Below are positions 27,540-36,100 of a DNA stretch of 64,000 nt, one piece after another; the stretch's first letter is position 1, and every line of letters begins with the position of its first letter. This DNA comes from Pantoea phytobeneficialis. Lineage in GTDB: Bacteria; Pseudomonadota; Gammaproteobacteria; Enterobacterales; Enterobacteriaceae. The position numbers and the translations under genes were made by a program. The notes under the pieces were generated by a model. It saw only the letters and a program-made list of their open reading frames with translations, had not been told where the DNA came from and made no database searches. The stretch lies in assembly GCF_009728735.1 (NCBI RefSeq), contig NZ_CP024636.1, forward strand, positions 2,491,187 through 2,555,186, written 5' to 3'.

Positions 27540-28109
27540 TCAGTAATTCACAGCAACGTTAATGGTATCGGTGTAGGTTCCCGCCGGAATTAACGGGTTG
27601 AAACCACCACCGACTACGCGACCATAAATGGCGTAGTTGGTCCCCAGGGTTGGGTCGGTGGTTCCGCTCGGCGCGATATTGGTGTTATTGGCGATAGCGG
27701 TGGTGAAGGCTGCATCGCTGTACAGGGTGTAGGCGATGCCTTGTGTGTTGTTGGAACCGAGGATTAAATAGCGTGGTTGTCCACTCACGGTGCCATAAAT
27801 GGTGGCTGGCGCAGCATTGCTGCTGGTGACCTGCACGTTAAAGGTTTGACCGGTGGTGCAGCGAACATAGATACCATTGCCAGATGCCCCAACCAGGGTG
27901 GCATTCAATGTATCAAAAGTGGCAGCGCTGCTACCGAAGTTTAATGTACCGAAGTTCACCCCGGTCGTGGCTGATTGACCATTCACCAGGCAACCGGTAG
28001 TCAGGGTGAGCGTCGCGTTAATGGTTCCCGTTGTGGTGGCAGCGAAAGCAGCGTACGGCGGGAAGGTGGCGCTCAGGCTGGCGGCCAAAAGAAAAAGCTT
28101 GAGTTTCAT
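27540..28109 (-). CDS. SCPU-domain pilus subunit (first gene; probable major pilin)
   Basis: The 189-residue secreted protein has a signal peptide (MKLKLFLLAASLSATFPPYAAFA) and one SCPU domain with a Cys pair (TTGCLVNG and VRCTTGQT). It resembles CsuA/B, the main rod subunit of Csu pili. The ATG at 28109 is preferred because AAGGA lies six bases upstream, whereas it abuts the ATG at 28115. As the first gene after a long regulatory region it is probably the most highly expressed. Confidence 0.8.
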   Translation of the reverse strand: MKLKLFLLAASLSATFPPYAAFAATTTGTINATLTLTTGCLVNGQSATTGVNFGTLNFGSSAATFDTLNATLVGASGNGIYVRCTTGQTFNVQVTSSNAAPATIYGTVSGQPRYLILGSNNTQGIAYTLYSDAAFTTAIANNTNIAPSGTTDPTLGTNYAIYGRVVGGGFNPLIPAGTYTDTINVAVNY

Positions 28110-28652
28110 AATCATTCCTTACTGATTATCCAGGGTCAGTGCTTTTTCACCTGATGATGTATTTATGAAATCAACCGAAAAATAACAAGAAGCCATGTTT
28201 GGCGGTACAGCAAAACCCCTGCTGTCTAAGAAAGTTCTTATGCGGCAGGGAAATGATTTATATCAGTTTTCTTTACTATAGTTCAGCAAAGCGAAGCCTG
28301 TCAGGTCCACCAATAATTTTTCCCTAATCAATTTATTCAATTCGCCGATAATTCAGTGATAGCAAGGGATCCCGGCAGGTCAAAAAAACTAAACAAGGAA
28401 TTATTTCTCCCTCTACCGCGATGCAAGGTTCAGTGTTATGTTCATGCATTAATCAGACATAATAACGATTCTCCACTTAGCGATAGATAATGAACATAAA
28501 AAAGCCCCAGCGCGCTAATCCCCAGATTCTCCTGGCTCGATTAGCGGCTGCATCGCTTTAAAAGTTAACTGACCGTTTATGCATGCTTTTTAATCTTTGT
28601 TCCTGTTCGATAATTCAGCACCTGCTCGCTAGCGGGTTAGTGAGGAGCGCTC
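28110..28652. promoter_or_regulatory. Long divergent regulatory region, pilus operon / GGDEF-EAL genes
   Basis: This AT-rich gap of about 540 bases separates the minus-strand pilus operon from the plus-strand c-di-GMP genes. It contains a 10-bp inverted repeat, TTATGTTCAT (28436-28445) and ATGAACATAA (28490-28499). A hairpin CGCTAATC/GATTAGCG (28513-28546) is followed on the minus strand by a T-run about ten bases later, which could work as an attenuator in a long pilus leader. GTGAGGAGC precedes the first GGDEF-EAL start. No coding sequence is supported here. Confidence 0.45.
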
Positions 28653-30752
28653 ATGTTGCTGATTACCTGGGATAGCGTTCTGGTGACGAGCTCATTAATC
28701 GTCGCTTTTATCGCCTCATTTACGGCACTGGATACTGCCGGACGCGTTGCGGTGTCTCGTGGCTGCATCGCTCGTTTGTGGTTGGTGGCTGGTGGCACCG
28801 CGATGGGTATTGGTGTCTGGGCGATGCATTTCATCGGTATGCTGGCGATGATGCTACCGATGACCATGCGTTACAATGTGCCGCTCACCTCATGGTCACT
28901 GGCGGTGGCGATCGTCGCAGCCATCTTTTCGTTTGCCCAGGTGGTACGCGGTAGCCACCTGACATGGCGTCGGTTGGTGCGCGGTACGTTAACCCTCGGC
29001 AGCGGGGTGGTGGCGATGCACTATCTCGGCATGAACGCGCTGATGATCGAACCGGCCATTCACTGGAATATCGAGCTGGTTGCGTTGTCGGTGTTGATTG
29101 CTTATGCCGCATCCGGCGCTGCGCTCTGGCTGGCATTTCATCTGCGCCAGGGCGATGGCCTGTTGTTGATGCGGGGTTGTGCCTCCCTGGTCATGGGGGC
29201 TGCCGTTGCCGGAATGCATTATGTCGGAATGGCCGCTGCGCAGTTCAACAACACCAGCAGCATGATGGAACACGGTGTCAGCGATCAGGGGCTGGCAGTA
29301 TGGGTGACCATCATCACCCTGACCATCCTTGGGATCACGTTGTTGCTGTCGATGCTGGATGCGCAGCTACGCGCGGCGCGACTGGCAGCGAAGCTGAAGC
29401 ATGCCAACAATGAATTACGCCAACTGGCGATGCACGACAATCTCACGACCTTACCTAACCGGGTGTTGCTGGAGCAGCAACTGGACGCCGCCGTCAAACA
29501 TGCCACGCTCAACGATCAAACCTTCGCATTGATGTTTATGGATCTGGATGGCTTTAAGGCGGTCAACGATACCTGGGGACATCACGTTGGTGATCGCTTA
29601 CTTGTCGCGGTAGCTGCGCGCCTGCGTAATCAACTGCGTGAGGATGTCATTCTGGCGCGTCTCGGGGGCGATGAATTTGTGCTACTCAGTCCCGACAGTG
29701 ACGGTTTACAGGCCGCGACTATCGCCCAGCGCCTGGTGAATACCATCGATGCCCCTTTTGAACTCGACCGTTATTCGCTACGGGTGTCACTCAGCGTTGG
29801 TATCGTCATCTTCCCGCTGCATGGCCGCAGCAAGCAGGAGATGATGTTCAACGCCGATTCCGCGATGTATCACACCAAACACAGTGGGCGTAACGGCTGG
29901 TGCCTGTTTGAACCGGCGATGAGCACGGTTGCGCAGCACCAGCTGGCGTTGGCTAATGATCTGTGGCACGCGCTGGAACATCAGGAGATGCGCCTGTTTT
30001 ATCAACCGAAGTTTCGTGCCGGTGGGACCTTGCTGATGGGGTTTGAGGCCCTGCTGCGCTGGCAGCATCCGCGCCGTGGCTTGTTGATGCCGGATATGTT
30101 CCTGCCGCGAGCGGAGAAAACCGGGCAGATCATCGCGCTGGGCAACTGGGTGATCAACGAAGCCTGTCGCCAGTTGCGCCAATGGCATGAAGAGGGGAAC
30201 AGCCACTGGAGCGTCTCCGTTAACCTGTCGGCATTGCAATTCCATCAGCGCGACCTGATCGACAGCATCAGTGAAATTCTGCAACGGCATGCTTTACCGG
30301 AAGGCGCGTTGATGCTGGAAATTACCGAAACTATCGTCATGCGTGACCCGCAATTCAGTCAGCAACGTATTGCTGAGCTGCACCAGTTGGGGGTGAAGGT
30401 CGCGATTGATAATTTCGGTATTGGTTATGCCAATCTGCTGCATCTGAAACATCTTGAAGCGACCGAGCTGAAAATTGATCGTAGCTTCATCAATAGTCTG
30501 CGTGCCGACAGCGAAGACGCCACCGTCGTCAGTGCGATGATTACCCTGGCACAAAGCCTGAATTTGCGCATGGTCGCCGAGGGTGTGGAGACGGAAGAAC
30601 AGCAACGCTTATTAACCGGGTTGGGTTTTGATACGTTGCAAGGTTATTTACTGGGCAAACCTACCCCGGCAGATCGTATCGGCGAGTTCACGATGACAAT
30701 GGGCGCACCGCTGGTTATTCCTGAAAATATCGCACCCATGGCGGGTGCGTGA
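28653..30752 (+). CDS. MHYT-GGDEF-EAL c-di-GMP enzyme with degenerate EAL loop
   Basis: The 699-residue inner-membrane protein has an N-terminal MHYT sensor of seven membrane helices (about residues 1-235) with three motif repeats: AMHFIGM, AMHYLGM and GMHYVGM. A GGDEF domain follows (ARLGGDEFVLL, about residues 333-343), then an EAL domain (GFEALLRWQHP, about residue 465). No RxxD inhibitory site precedes GGDEF. The EAL metal-binding loop reads IDNFGIGYANLL instead of IDDFGTGYSSL: the second Asp is Asn and the loop-6 residues are altered, which predicts weak or absent phosphodiesterase activity. It is paralogous to the next gene and divergent from the pilus operon. Confidence 0.9.
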   Translation: MLLITWDSVLVTSSLIVAFIASFTALDTAGRVAVSRGCIARLWLVAGGTAMGIGVWAMHFIGMLAMMLPMTMRYNVPLTSWSLAVAIVAAIFSFAQVVRGSHLTWRRLVRGTLTLGSGVVAMHYLGMNALMIEPAIHWNIELVALSVLIAYAASGAALWLAFHLRQGDGLLLMRGCASLVMGAAVAGMHYVGMAAAQFNNTSSMMEHGVSDQGLAVWVTIITLTILGITLLLSMLDAQLRAARLAAKLKHANNELRQLAMHDNLTTLPNRVLLEQQLDAAVKHATLNDQTFALMFMDLDGFKAVNDTWGHHVGDRLLVAVAARLRNQLREDVILARLGGDEFVLLSPDSDGLQAATIAQRLVNTIDAPFELDRYSLRVSLSVGIVIFPLHGRSKQEMMFNADSAMYHTKHSGRNGWCLFEPAMSTVAQHQLALANDLWHALEHQEMRLFYQPKFRAGGTLLMGFEALLRWQHPRRGLLMPDMFLPRAEKTGQIIALGNWVINEACRQLRQWHEEGNSHWSVSVNLSALQFHQRDLIDSISEILQRHALPEGALMLEITETIVMRDPQFSQQRIAELHQLGVKVAIDNFGIGYANLLHLKHLEATELKIDRSFINSLRADSEDATVVSAMITLAQSLNLRMVAEGVETEEQQRLLTGLGFDTLQGYLLGKPTPADRIGEFTMTMGAPLVIPENIAPMAGA

Positions 30753-30907
30753 CGAGCAATTTTGATTTTCTGAATCGTAATCTTTCATCGTTCAACGACC
30801 AATAACGGCAGCATGACTGCCGATAAATAATACAATAATATTTATATATTTTACGTTTTATTAACAACACCACAGCTGTTAATCCAGCTATGACTTGGGA
30901 ACTCACT

Positions 30908-32989
30908 ATGTTAGTGACTTCGTACGATTGGTATACCGTCATCGTCTCGGTGTTGGTGGCGATGCTGGCCTCCTTCACGGCACTGGATATGGCGGGAAGA
31001 GTAGCGACTGCCAGTGGCAAATCAGCGCTGGTATGGCTACTGGGCGGCGGCTTTGCCATGGGGGTGGGCATCTGGGCGATGCACTTTATCGGCATGTTGT
31101 CGATGAGCCTCGATATGGTGATGAGTTACGACCCATTGCTCACCGTGGCATCGATGGTGATTGCGGTGCTGGCATCGATCTTTGCATTGTGGCTGGTGTG
31201 CTCGGGCGAACTGCCCTGGTCGCGACTGTGCGGTGGCGCATTGGTGCTGGGTTTTGGCGTGGTGGCAATGCACTACACCGGCATGGCGGCGCTGATGTTC
31301 TCGCCTGGCATCGTCTGGAATGGTTACTGGGTTGCGGCATCTGTCGCGATTGCCCTGGTGGCTTCTGGCGTGGCGCTATGGCTGGCGTTTACTCTGCGTG
31401 AAGGCACTGGCCGCGTCACCCTGTTGCGTCTTGGCGCGTCGGTGGTAATGGGCTGTGCCATTGCCGGTATGCATTACACGGGTATGGCGGCGGCGAATTT
31501 CCCGATGCACAGCCACGCTACCCATATGGGGGTTAATAGCAACTGGCTGGCAATGCTGGTGACGGTAGTGACGCTCGCGATCCTCGGCATCACTCTGCTG
31601 GTTTCAATGCTCGATGCTCGCATGCAGGCGCGCACCTCGATCCTGGCCCGTTCACTGGCGGAGGCGAACCGGGAACTGGCACAGTTGGCGCTGCATGACA
31701 ATCTGACGCGCCTGCCGAACCGTATTTTGCTGGAAGACCGCCTCGATCAGGCGATCAACAAAGCTGACCGCGAACAGTCTCACTTCGCGTTGATGTTTAT
31801 GGACCTGGATGGCTTCAAAGCGGTCAATGATGCTTTTGGTCATCATGTCGGAGACAACCTGCTGATTGCCGTGACCGAGCGCATGACCGGGCAGATGAAA
31901 GGGCATTACACCCTGGCGCGCATGGGAGGCGATGAGTTTGTCCTGCTGATTGAGATTGATGATCCTAATGATGCGGCGGCGGCGGCTGATGCGCTGGTGA
32001 AAGCGATCGAGAAGCCGTTCAGCATCTCGCGTTACGAGTTGGTGGTGTCGTTGAGTATCGGTATCGCGGTGTACCCTGGCGATGGTGTGGATGAGCGCGA
32101 GCTGATGTTTAATGCGGATGCAGCGATGTATCACACCAAAAACAACGGACGCAACGGCTACAACTTCTTCCAGCCCTCGATGAACACCCTGGCGCAAAGC
32201 CAACTGCAACTGAACAACGATCTGTGGCAGGCGCTGGATAATGACGAGCTGCGGTTGTTCTACCAGCCGAAATATTGCGCACCGCGTGGACCCATTATTG
32301 GTTTTGAAGCCTTACTGCGCTGGCAGCATCCGACGCGCGGCCTGCTGACGCCGGACAAATTCCTGCCGATGGCGGAAAAGACCGGGATGATCGTCAATAT
32401 TGGTAACTGGGTGATTAACGAAGCCTGCCGTCAGCTGCATAGCTGGCATTTGCAGGGGCATCCTCACTGGTCGGTGGCGGTGAACCTGTCGGCGTTGCAG
32501 TTTGAGCAGTGCAATCTGGTGGAAACCGTCACCACCGCCTTAACTCAGCACCAGATTCCGGCAGAGCTGCTGACGCTGGAGGTCACCGAAACCACGGCGA
32601 TGCGCGATCCTGAAGAGAGCGTGCGTATTCTCACGGAACTGACCAATATGGGGGTGAAAGCCTCGATTGACGATTTTGGTACCGGCTATTCCAGCCTGTT
32701 GTATCTCAAACGTTTACCGGCCAGTGAGTTGAAAATTGACCGTGCTTTCGTCAATGAACTGCAAGCGAAATCGGAAGATGCCACCATCGTCTCCGCGATT
32801 GTGGCGCTGGCGCAATCGCTGGATTTAAAAGTGGTGGCCGAAGGGGTAGAAACCGAGGAACAACAGGCGTTTCTCACCGGGCTGGGATGTAATTCATTGC
32901 AGGGTTATCTGCTGGGGCGGCCCCTGCCGCCAGACCGCATCGGCGAACTGCCGGAGTTTGTTGGCGTGTTGGAAGAGACGGCGAAATAA
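30908..32989 (+). CDS. MHYT-GGDEF-EAL c-di-GMP enzyme with intact catalytic motifs
   Basis: The 693-residue protein has the same architecture as its upstream neighbour, here with two canonical MHYT repeats (AMHYTGM and GMHYTGM) besides AMHFIGM. The GGDEF site is ARMGGDEFVLLI and the EAL site GFEALLRWQHP. The EAL loop IDDFGTGYSSLLYLKRL is complete, so both cyclase and phosphodiesterase activity are possible. No RxxD I-site is seen. MHYT domains are proposed to sense diatomic gases through a metal. The ATG at 30908 is chosen because it aligns with the start of the paralog; an in-frame ATG at 30890 lacks a ribosome binding site. Confidence 0.9.
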   Translation: MLVTSYDWYTVIVSVLVAMLASFTALDMAGRVATASGKSALVWLLGGGFAMGVGIWAMHFIGMLSMSLDMVMSYDPLLTVASMVIAVLASIFALWLVCSGELPWSRLCGGALVLGFGVVAMHYTGMAALMFSPGIVWNGYWVAASVAIALVASGVALWLAFTLREGTGRVTLLRLGASVVMGCAIAGMHYTGMAAANFPMHSHATHMGVNSNWLAMLVTVVTLAILGITLLVSMLDARMQARTSILARSLAEANRELAQLALHDNLTRLPNRILLEDRLDQAINKADREQSHFALMFMDLDGFKAVNDAFGHHVGDNLLIAVTERMTGQMKGHYTLARMGGDEFVLLIEIDDPNDAAAAADALVKAIEKPFSISRYELVVSLSIGIAVYPGDGVDERELMFNADAAMYHTKNNGRNGYNFFQPSMNTLAQSQLQLNNDLWQALDNDELRLFYQPKYCAPRGPIIGFEALLRWQHPTRGLLTPDKFLPMAEKTGMIVNIGNWVINEACRQLHSWHLQGHPHWSVAVNLSALQFEQCNLVETVTTALTQHQIPAELLTLEVTETTAMRDPEESVRILTELTNMGVKASIDDFGTGYSSLLYLKRLPASELKIDRAFVNELQAKSEDATIVSAIVALAQSLDLKVVAEGVETEEQQAFLTGLGCNSLQGYLLGRPLPPDRIGELPEFVGVLEETAK

Positions 32990-33003
32990 GCATTTTGCAT
33001 AGA

Positions 33004-33063
33004 GTAGCGGCGCGATTTATCGCGCCACTACAATCGCTTGCGGGAGAGGGTTAGGGTGAGGGA
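33004..33063. repeat. Family A palindrome followed by a partial family B element
   Basis: A family A copy at 33004-33026 is followed by half of a family B palindrome and its GGTTAGGGTGAGGG flank (33033-33063). This gives the same A-then-B order as near the start of the window. The left arm of the B palindrome is missing. Confidence 0.7.
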
Positions 33064-33096
33064 AAATCCCCACATTACATTCTGACGGAGATTCAG

Positions 33097-34509
33097 GTGG
33101 CGAAATACCAGCAGCTGGTCGATCAACTGCGCGAACAAATCGAAGCCAATATCTGGCAACCCGGAGAAAAATTGCCTTCGCTGCGTCAGCAGGCCGATCA
33201 ATCCGGCCTCAGCCTGATGACGGTGATGCACGCCTACGAAGTGCTGGAGAGTCAGGGCTGGATTTTGTCAAAACCACAATCCGGTTATTACATTGCGCCG
33301 CGCGCTGCGGCACTGCGACCGCGTCTGGCGACGCAAACGGTCGAACGCCTGGAGCAGACCGATACCAACAGCTTTGTATTTGATGTCCTCCAGGCGACAC
33401 GCGATCCGGCGATTATGCCGTTTGGTTCCGCCTTCCCCGATCCGGAGTTGTTTCCTCAGCGCCAGTTGATGCGTTCGCTGGTCAAAGTCTCGCATAACCT
33501 GAAACCGACGGACGCGCTCAACAATTTGCCGCCCGGTAACCCTGAGCTGCGCAAAATCCTGGCACAACGCTACGCACAGCAGGGGATCACCATTTCACCG
33601 GACGACATCGTGATCACCAACGGGGCGATGGAAGCCCTCAACCTGAGTTTGCAGGCGGTAACCGAGCCGGGGGATTGGGTGGTGATCGAGAATCCCTCAT
33701 TCTATGGTGCATTGCAGGCGATTGAACGCCTGAAGCTGAACGCCATCGCCATAGCCAGTGATGTCGAGCAGGGCATTGATTTTGACGAACTGGAACAGGC
33801 GCTGCAACGCTGGCCGGTCAAAGCCTGCTGGCTGATGACCAACCGGCAAAATCCGCTGGGTTTTACTCTCAGCAACACGCGCAAGGAACAACTGGTGGCG
33901 CTGCTGGCGCGCTATGGCGTGACGCTGATTGAAGACGATGTTTACAGTGAGTTATGGATTGGCGAGGAGAAACCATTACCGGCGAAAGCTTTTGATCGCC
34001 TTGGTGATGTCATGCATTGCGGCAGCTTCTCGAAAAATCTGGTGGCGGGCTTTCGCATCGGCTGGGTGGCGGCGGGCCGGCATGCGCAACGTGTCCAGCG
34101 TATTCAGTTGATGAGTACGCTCTCCACCAGCGCGCCGATGCAACTGGCGCTGGCGGATTTTCTCTCCACCCGCAGTTATGACAGCCATCTGAAACGGCTG
34201 CGTCAGACCTTAGCAAAACGTAAACAGCTGGCACGCACTGCGCTGCGTCAGGTACTGCCAGCGGATGCCCGCATCAGCGATACGCCGGGCGGCTACTTTT
34301 TATGGGTAGCCTTACCCGAGGGCATCAATACCACGCAGCTTTATCATCTGGCGTTAGAGCAGGGGATCAGTATCGCGCCGGGGCAGCTATTTTCCAGCAG
34401 TGAAGATTTCCGTCACTGCTTCCGCTTCAATACTGCCTGGCCGTGGGATGCGCGCGCCGAAGCGGCGGTGGAAAAATTAGGTCAGTTAATCAAACAACTG
34501 CACCCGTAG
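33097..34509 (+). CDS. ydcR: GntR/MocR-family regulator with aminotransferase-like domain, YdcR-type
   Basis: The 470-residue fusion has an N-terminal GntR winged helix (PGEKLPSLRQQADQSGLSLMTVMHAYEVLESQGW, about residues 22-55) and a fold-type I PLP domain. The PLP Lys is in HCGSFSKNLVAGFRIGW (about residue 313), with NPLGFTLS and EDDVYSEL earlier. It closely resembles E. coli YdcR (468 residues). MocR-family proteins use PLP or its adducts as effectors; the target genes here are unknown. The start is a GTG at 33097 with GACGGAG upstream. Confidence 0.88.
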   Translation: MAKYQQLVDQLREQIEANIWQPGEKLPSLRQQADQSGLSLMTVMHAYEVLESQGWILSKPQSGYYIAPRAAALRPRLATQTVERLEQTDTNSFVFDVLQATRDPAIMPFGSAFPDPELFPQRQLMRSLVKVSHNLKPTDALNNLPPGNPELRKILAQRYAQQGITISPDDIVITNGAMEALNLSLQAVTEPGDWVVIENPSFYGALQAIERLKLNAIAIASDVEQGIDFDELEQALQRWPVKACWLMTNRQNPLGFTLSNTRKEQLVALLARYGVTLIEDDVYSELWIGEEKPLPAKAFDRLGDVMHCGSFSKNLVAGFRIGWVAAGRHAQRVQRIQLMSTLSTSAPMQLALADFLSTRSYDSHLKRLRQTLAKRKQLARTALRQVLPADARISDTPGGYFLWVALPEGINTTQLYHLALEQGISIAPGQLFSSSEDFRHCFRFNTAWPWDARAEAAVEKLGQLIKQLHP

Positions 34510-34582
34510 CAGCGCGATTTATCGCGCAGTCTTTTGCGGCCAGACTCCCTCATCCCGACCTTCTCCCGCTAGCGGGAGAAGG
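34505..34582. repeat. Composite intergenic palindromes: family A then family B
   Basis: A family A variant at 34505-34528 overlaps the end of the ydcR-type gene, and a family B copy lies at 34559-34582. The intervening CTCCCTCATCCCG flank is the same as in the module at 279-354. Confidence 0.75.
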
Positions 34583-34611
34583 AGATGTGCAGTATGCCGG
34601 TCAGGTTAAAT

Positions 34612-35094
34612 TTAAACCTGCGCTGCCTGCCGATGTCCCCAGGTCAGGTAATACACATCGTAAAAATCCACTTCGCCTTTCTGCTGCATCAGGCGATGAA
34701 TACCGCTACGCACACGGTCCGGCGTGGCAGGGTTATCCAGAATCTTGTTGATGCCCTGGGAGGATACCGGCTGAATGTAATACCACTCGCCGTTGTAACA
34801 AACGCGCAGATCCAGCGCATCAATGTCCTCAAAGCGGTATTTCGGATTGATATCCAGCAGCATTAAAAAGCTCATCACCAGCACGAAAACCGTGGCAAAC
34901 CAGAATGCGGGCCAGCCGAGCATGTCGGTGGAAAAAATCAGCGCCACGCACAGCCCGTAGCACAAGTACATCACCGCCCACAGGCCAGGGTGCGTTTTCA
35001 GAAACGAAAAGCTAAAACGTGGCAAATTGTCGCGACGTTCTTCGCGATTCAGTGTGGCGATTTCATCAAGCAGGATTTGTTTTATGGCGTCCAT
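34612..35094 (-). CDS. ylaC: Inner membrane protein YlaC
   Basis: The 160-residue protein has two membrane helices (about residues 36-82) between cytoplasmic segments. The opening LNREERRDNLPRFSFSFLKTHPGLW and the segment YRFEDIDALDLRVCYNGEWY match E. coli YlaC, a protein of unknown function. It is a single gene convergent with the ydcR-type gene. AGAGAGGTGAAC precedes its start. In the roughly 260 bases between it and the cupin gene I see only AT-rich promoter-like sequence. Confidence 0.88.
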   Translation of the reverse strand: MDAIKQILLDEIATLNREERRDNLPRFSFSFLKTHPGLWAVMYLCYGLCVALIFSTDMLGWPAFWFATVFVLVMSFLMLLDINPKYRFEDIDALDLRVCYNGEWYYIQPVSSQGINKILDNPATPDRVRSGIHRLMQQKGEVDFYDVYYLTWGHRQAAQV

Positions 35095-35355
35095 TGTTCA
35101 CCTCTCTTTCACTGCCTGCCAGTAAAGCACGTAACAGTGAAGGGCGGCAGACACAGATCAGTGAAGAATTTTTATAACAGTTGCGCACAAAATCGCAGGG
35201 CAAGGTCATTACGCCCAAAATGTTAAAGAGGTTAATCATTAATTTGGCTTTAGTTAGAAAAATCATGCTTTTATGTGAATTTTGCGGGCCTGAGCACATT
35301 GTATTGTCATCCGTTTTTGCCACACTTAAGCAACGTGGCTAACCGGAGAAAGAGT

Positions 35356-35976
35356 ATGACTGTCTACCCATCCAGCCTGCTGTTACTGATGTCTTTCGCC
35401 GCTGGCACCTTTTCCGCAGGGGCTTCCAGTAACCCGCAGCATCTGATGTTATCTATCCCGTCTGGCGGGGTGCCGAATAATCCGTTGCCGCTGATCATCT
35501 GGCCGGGGGTTGCCCCCGACAACGACAGCGAAGACGAGGAAAATCAGGACACCGCCATCTGGTTTGAAGAAACTTTTACCCGCAACGGCTGGCCCGCTGC
35601 GTGGCGTTCTCCCATCTTTCCGTATACCCATTACCACCCGAATACGCATGAAATAATCGGTGTCGGCGCGGGCTGGGCAGAAGTGTTATTTGGTGGCGAC
35701 AGTGGTCGCATGGTGACGTTGCGCGAGGGGGATGCGGTGCTGATCCCGGCGGGGGTCGGCCATAAACAGATCCACGCCAGTGAGGATTTCTTCACCGTTG
35801 GCGCCTATCCTGAAGGTATATCGCCGGAAACGCTGCGCGATGAACCGCGTTTTCTGAGAACCTCTCAGGCGCAGATTCAGCGCGTACCCATGCCGAAGCG
35901 CGATCCTTTCACCGGCGGGGAGGGAGCAATGACGGAAATCTGGTTACCGGTCGCGCAGCAGCTTCTGCACCAATAA
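35356..35976 (+). CDS. YjlB-type cupin protein
   Basis: The 206-residue protein contains one cupin domain. Metal-ligand positions are visible in YTHYHPNTHEIIGVGAG (about residues 93-109) and in LIPAGVGHKQI (about residues 131-141), and VGAYPEG follows. The layout matches the uncharacterised YjlB family. The first 25 residues are hydrophobic and might form a signal peptide, although most relatives are cytoplasmic. The ATG at 35356 has GGAGAAAGAG upstream, so the longer reading from 35275 is rejected. Its stop codon lies inside the predicted NtrC site for the next operon. Confidence 0.75.
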   Translation: MTVYPSSLLLLMSFAAGTFSAGASSNPQHLMLSIPSGGVPNNPLPLIIWPGVAPDNDSEDEENQDTAIWFEETFTRNGWPAAWRSPIFPYTHYHPNTHEIIGVGAGWAEVLFGGDSGRMVTLREGDAVLIPAGVGHKQIHASEDFFTVGAYPEGISPETLRDEPRFLRTSQAQIQRVPMPKRDPFTGGEGAMTEIWLPVAQQLLHQ

Positions 35977-35982
35977 GGTGCA
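35966..35982 (+). promoter_or_regulatory. NtrC-binding-site-like palindrome upstream of the Anbu operon
   Basis: The sequence TGCACCAATAAGGTGCA matches the NtrC enhancer consensus TGCACC-N5-GGTGCA at all 12 defined positions. It overlaps the stop codon of the cupin gene and is centred about 85 bases upstream of the sigma-54 promoter -12 element, a usual enhancer distance. Confidence 0.75.
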
Positions 35983-36018
35983 TTGCACCCATTTCCGGCG
36001 TTAACTCACTGATAAGGT

Positions 36019-36044
36019 GCGCGTGCGGTGCAGCACGCACGCGC
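36019..36044. promoter_or_regulatory. 9-bp inverted repeat between enhancer and promoter
   Basis: GCGCGTGCG (36019-36027) and CGCACGCGC (36036-36044) form a perfect inverted repeat around GTGCAGCA. It ends one base before the sigma-54 promoter and may be a further activator, repressor or IHF-independent regulatory site. Its role is not established. Confidence 0.45.
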
Positions 36045-36045
36045 C

Positions 36046-36061
36046 TGGCACAGTTTGTGCA
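36046..36061 (+). promoter_or_regulatory. Sigma-54 promoter of the Anbu operon
   Basis: TGGCACAGTTTGTGCA has GG and GC elements separated by exactly 10 bases, as required for sigma-54 (RpoN) promoters, and the -24 element TGGCAC is perfect. It lies about 40 bases before the ATP-grasp start. Together with the NtrC-like site it predicts activation under nitrogen limitation. Confidence 0.7.
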
Positions 36062-36100
36062 GCAGTGAAATCAGGTCCTCTGATAAGCGCCGGGTAAATC

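Noticed and set aside
23848..28109. Type 1 or P-type fimbrial operon
   Set aside because: The subunits carry SCPU (spore coat U) domains, and the last subunit has two such domains, which is the Csu/archaic type rather than the classical type 1 pilin family.
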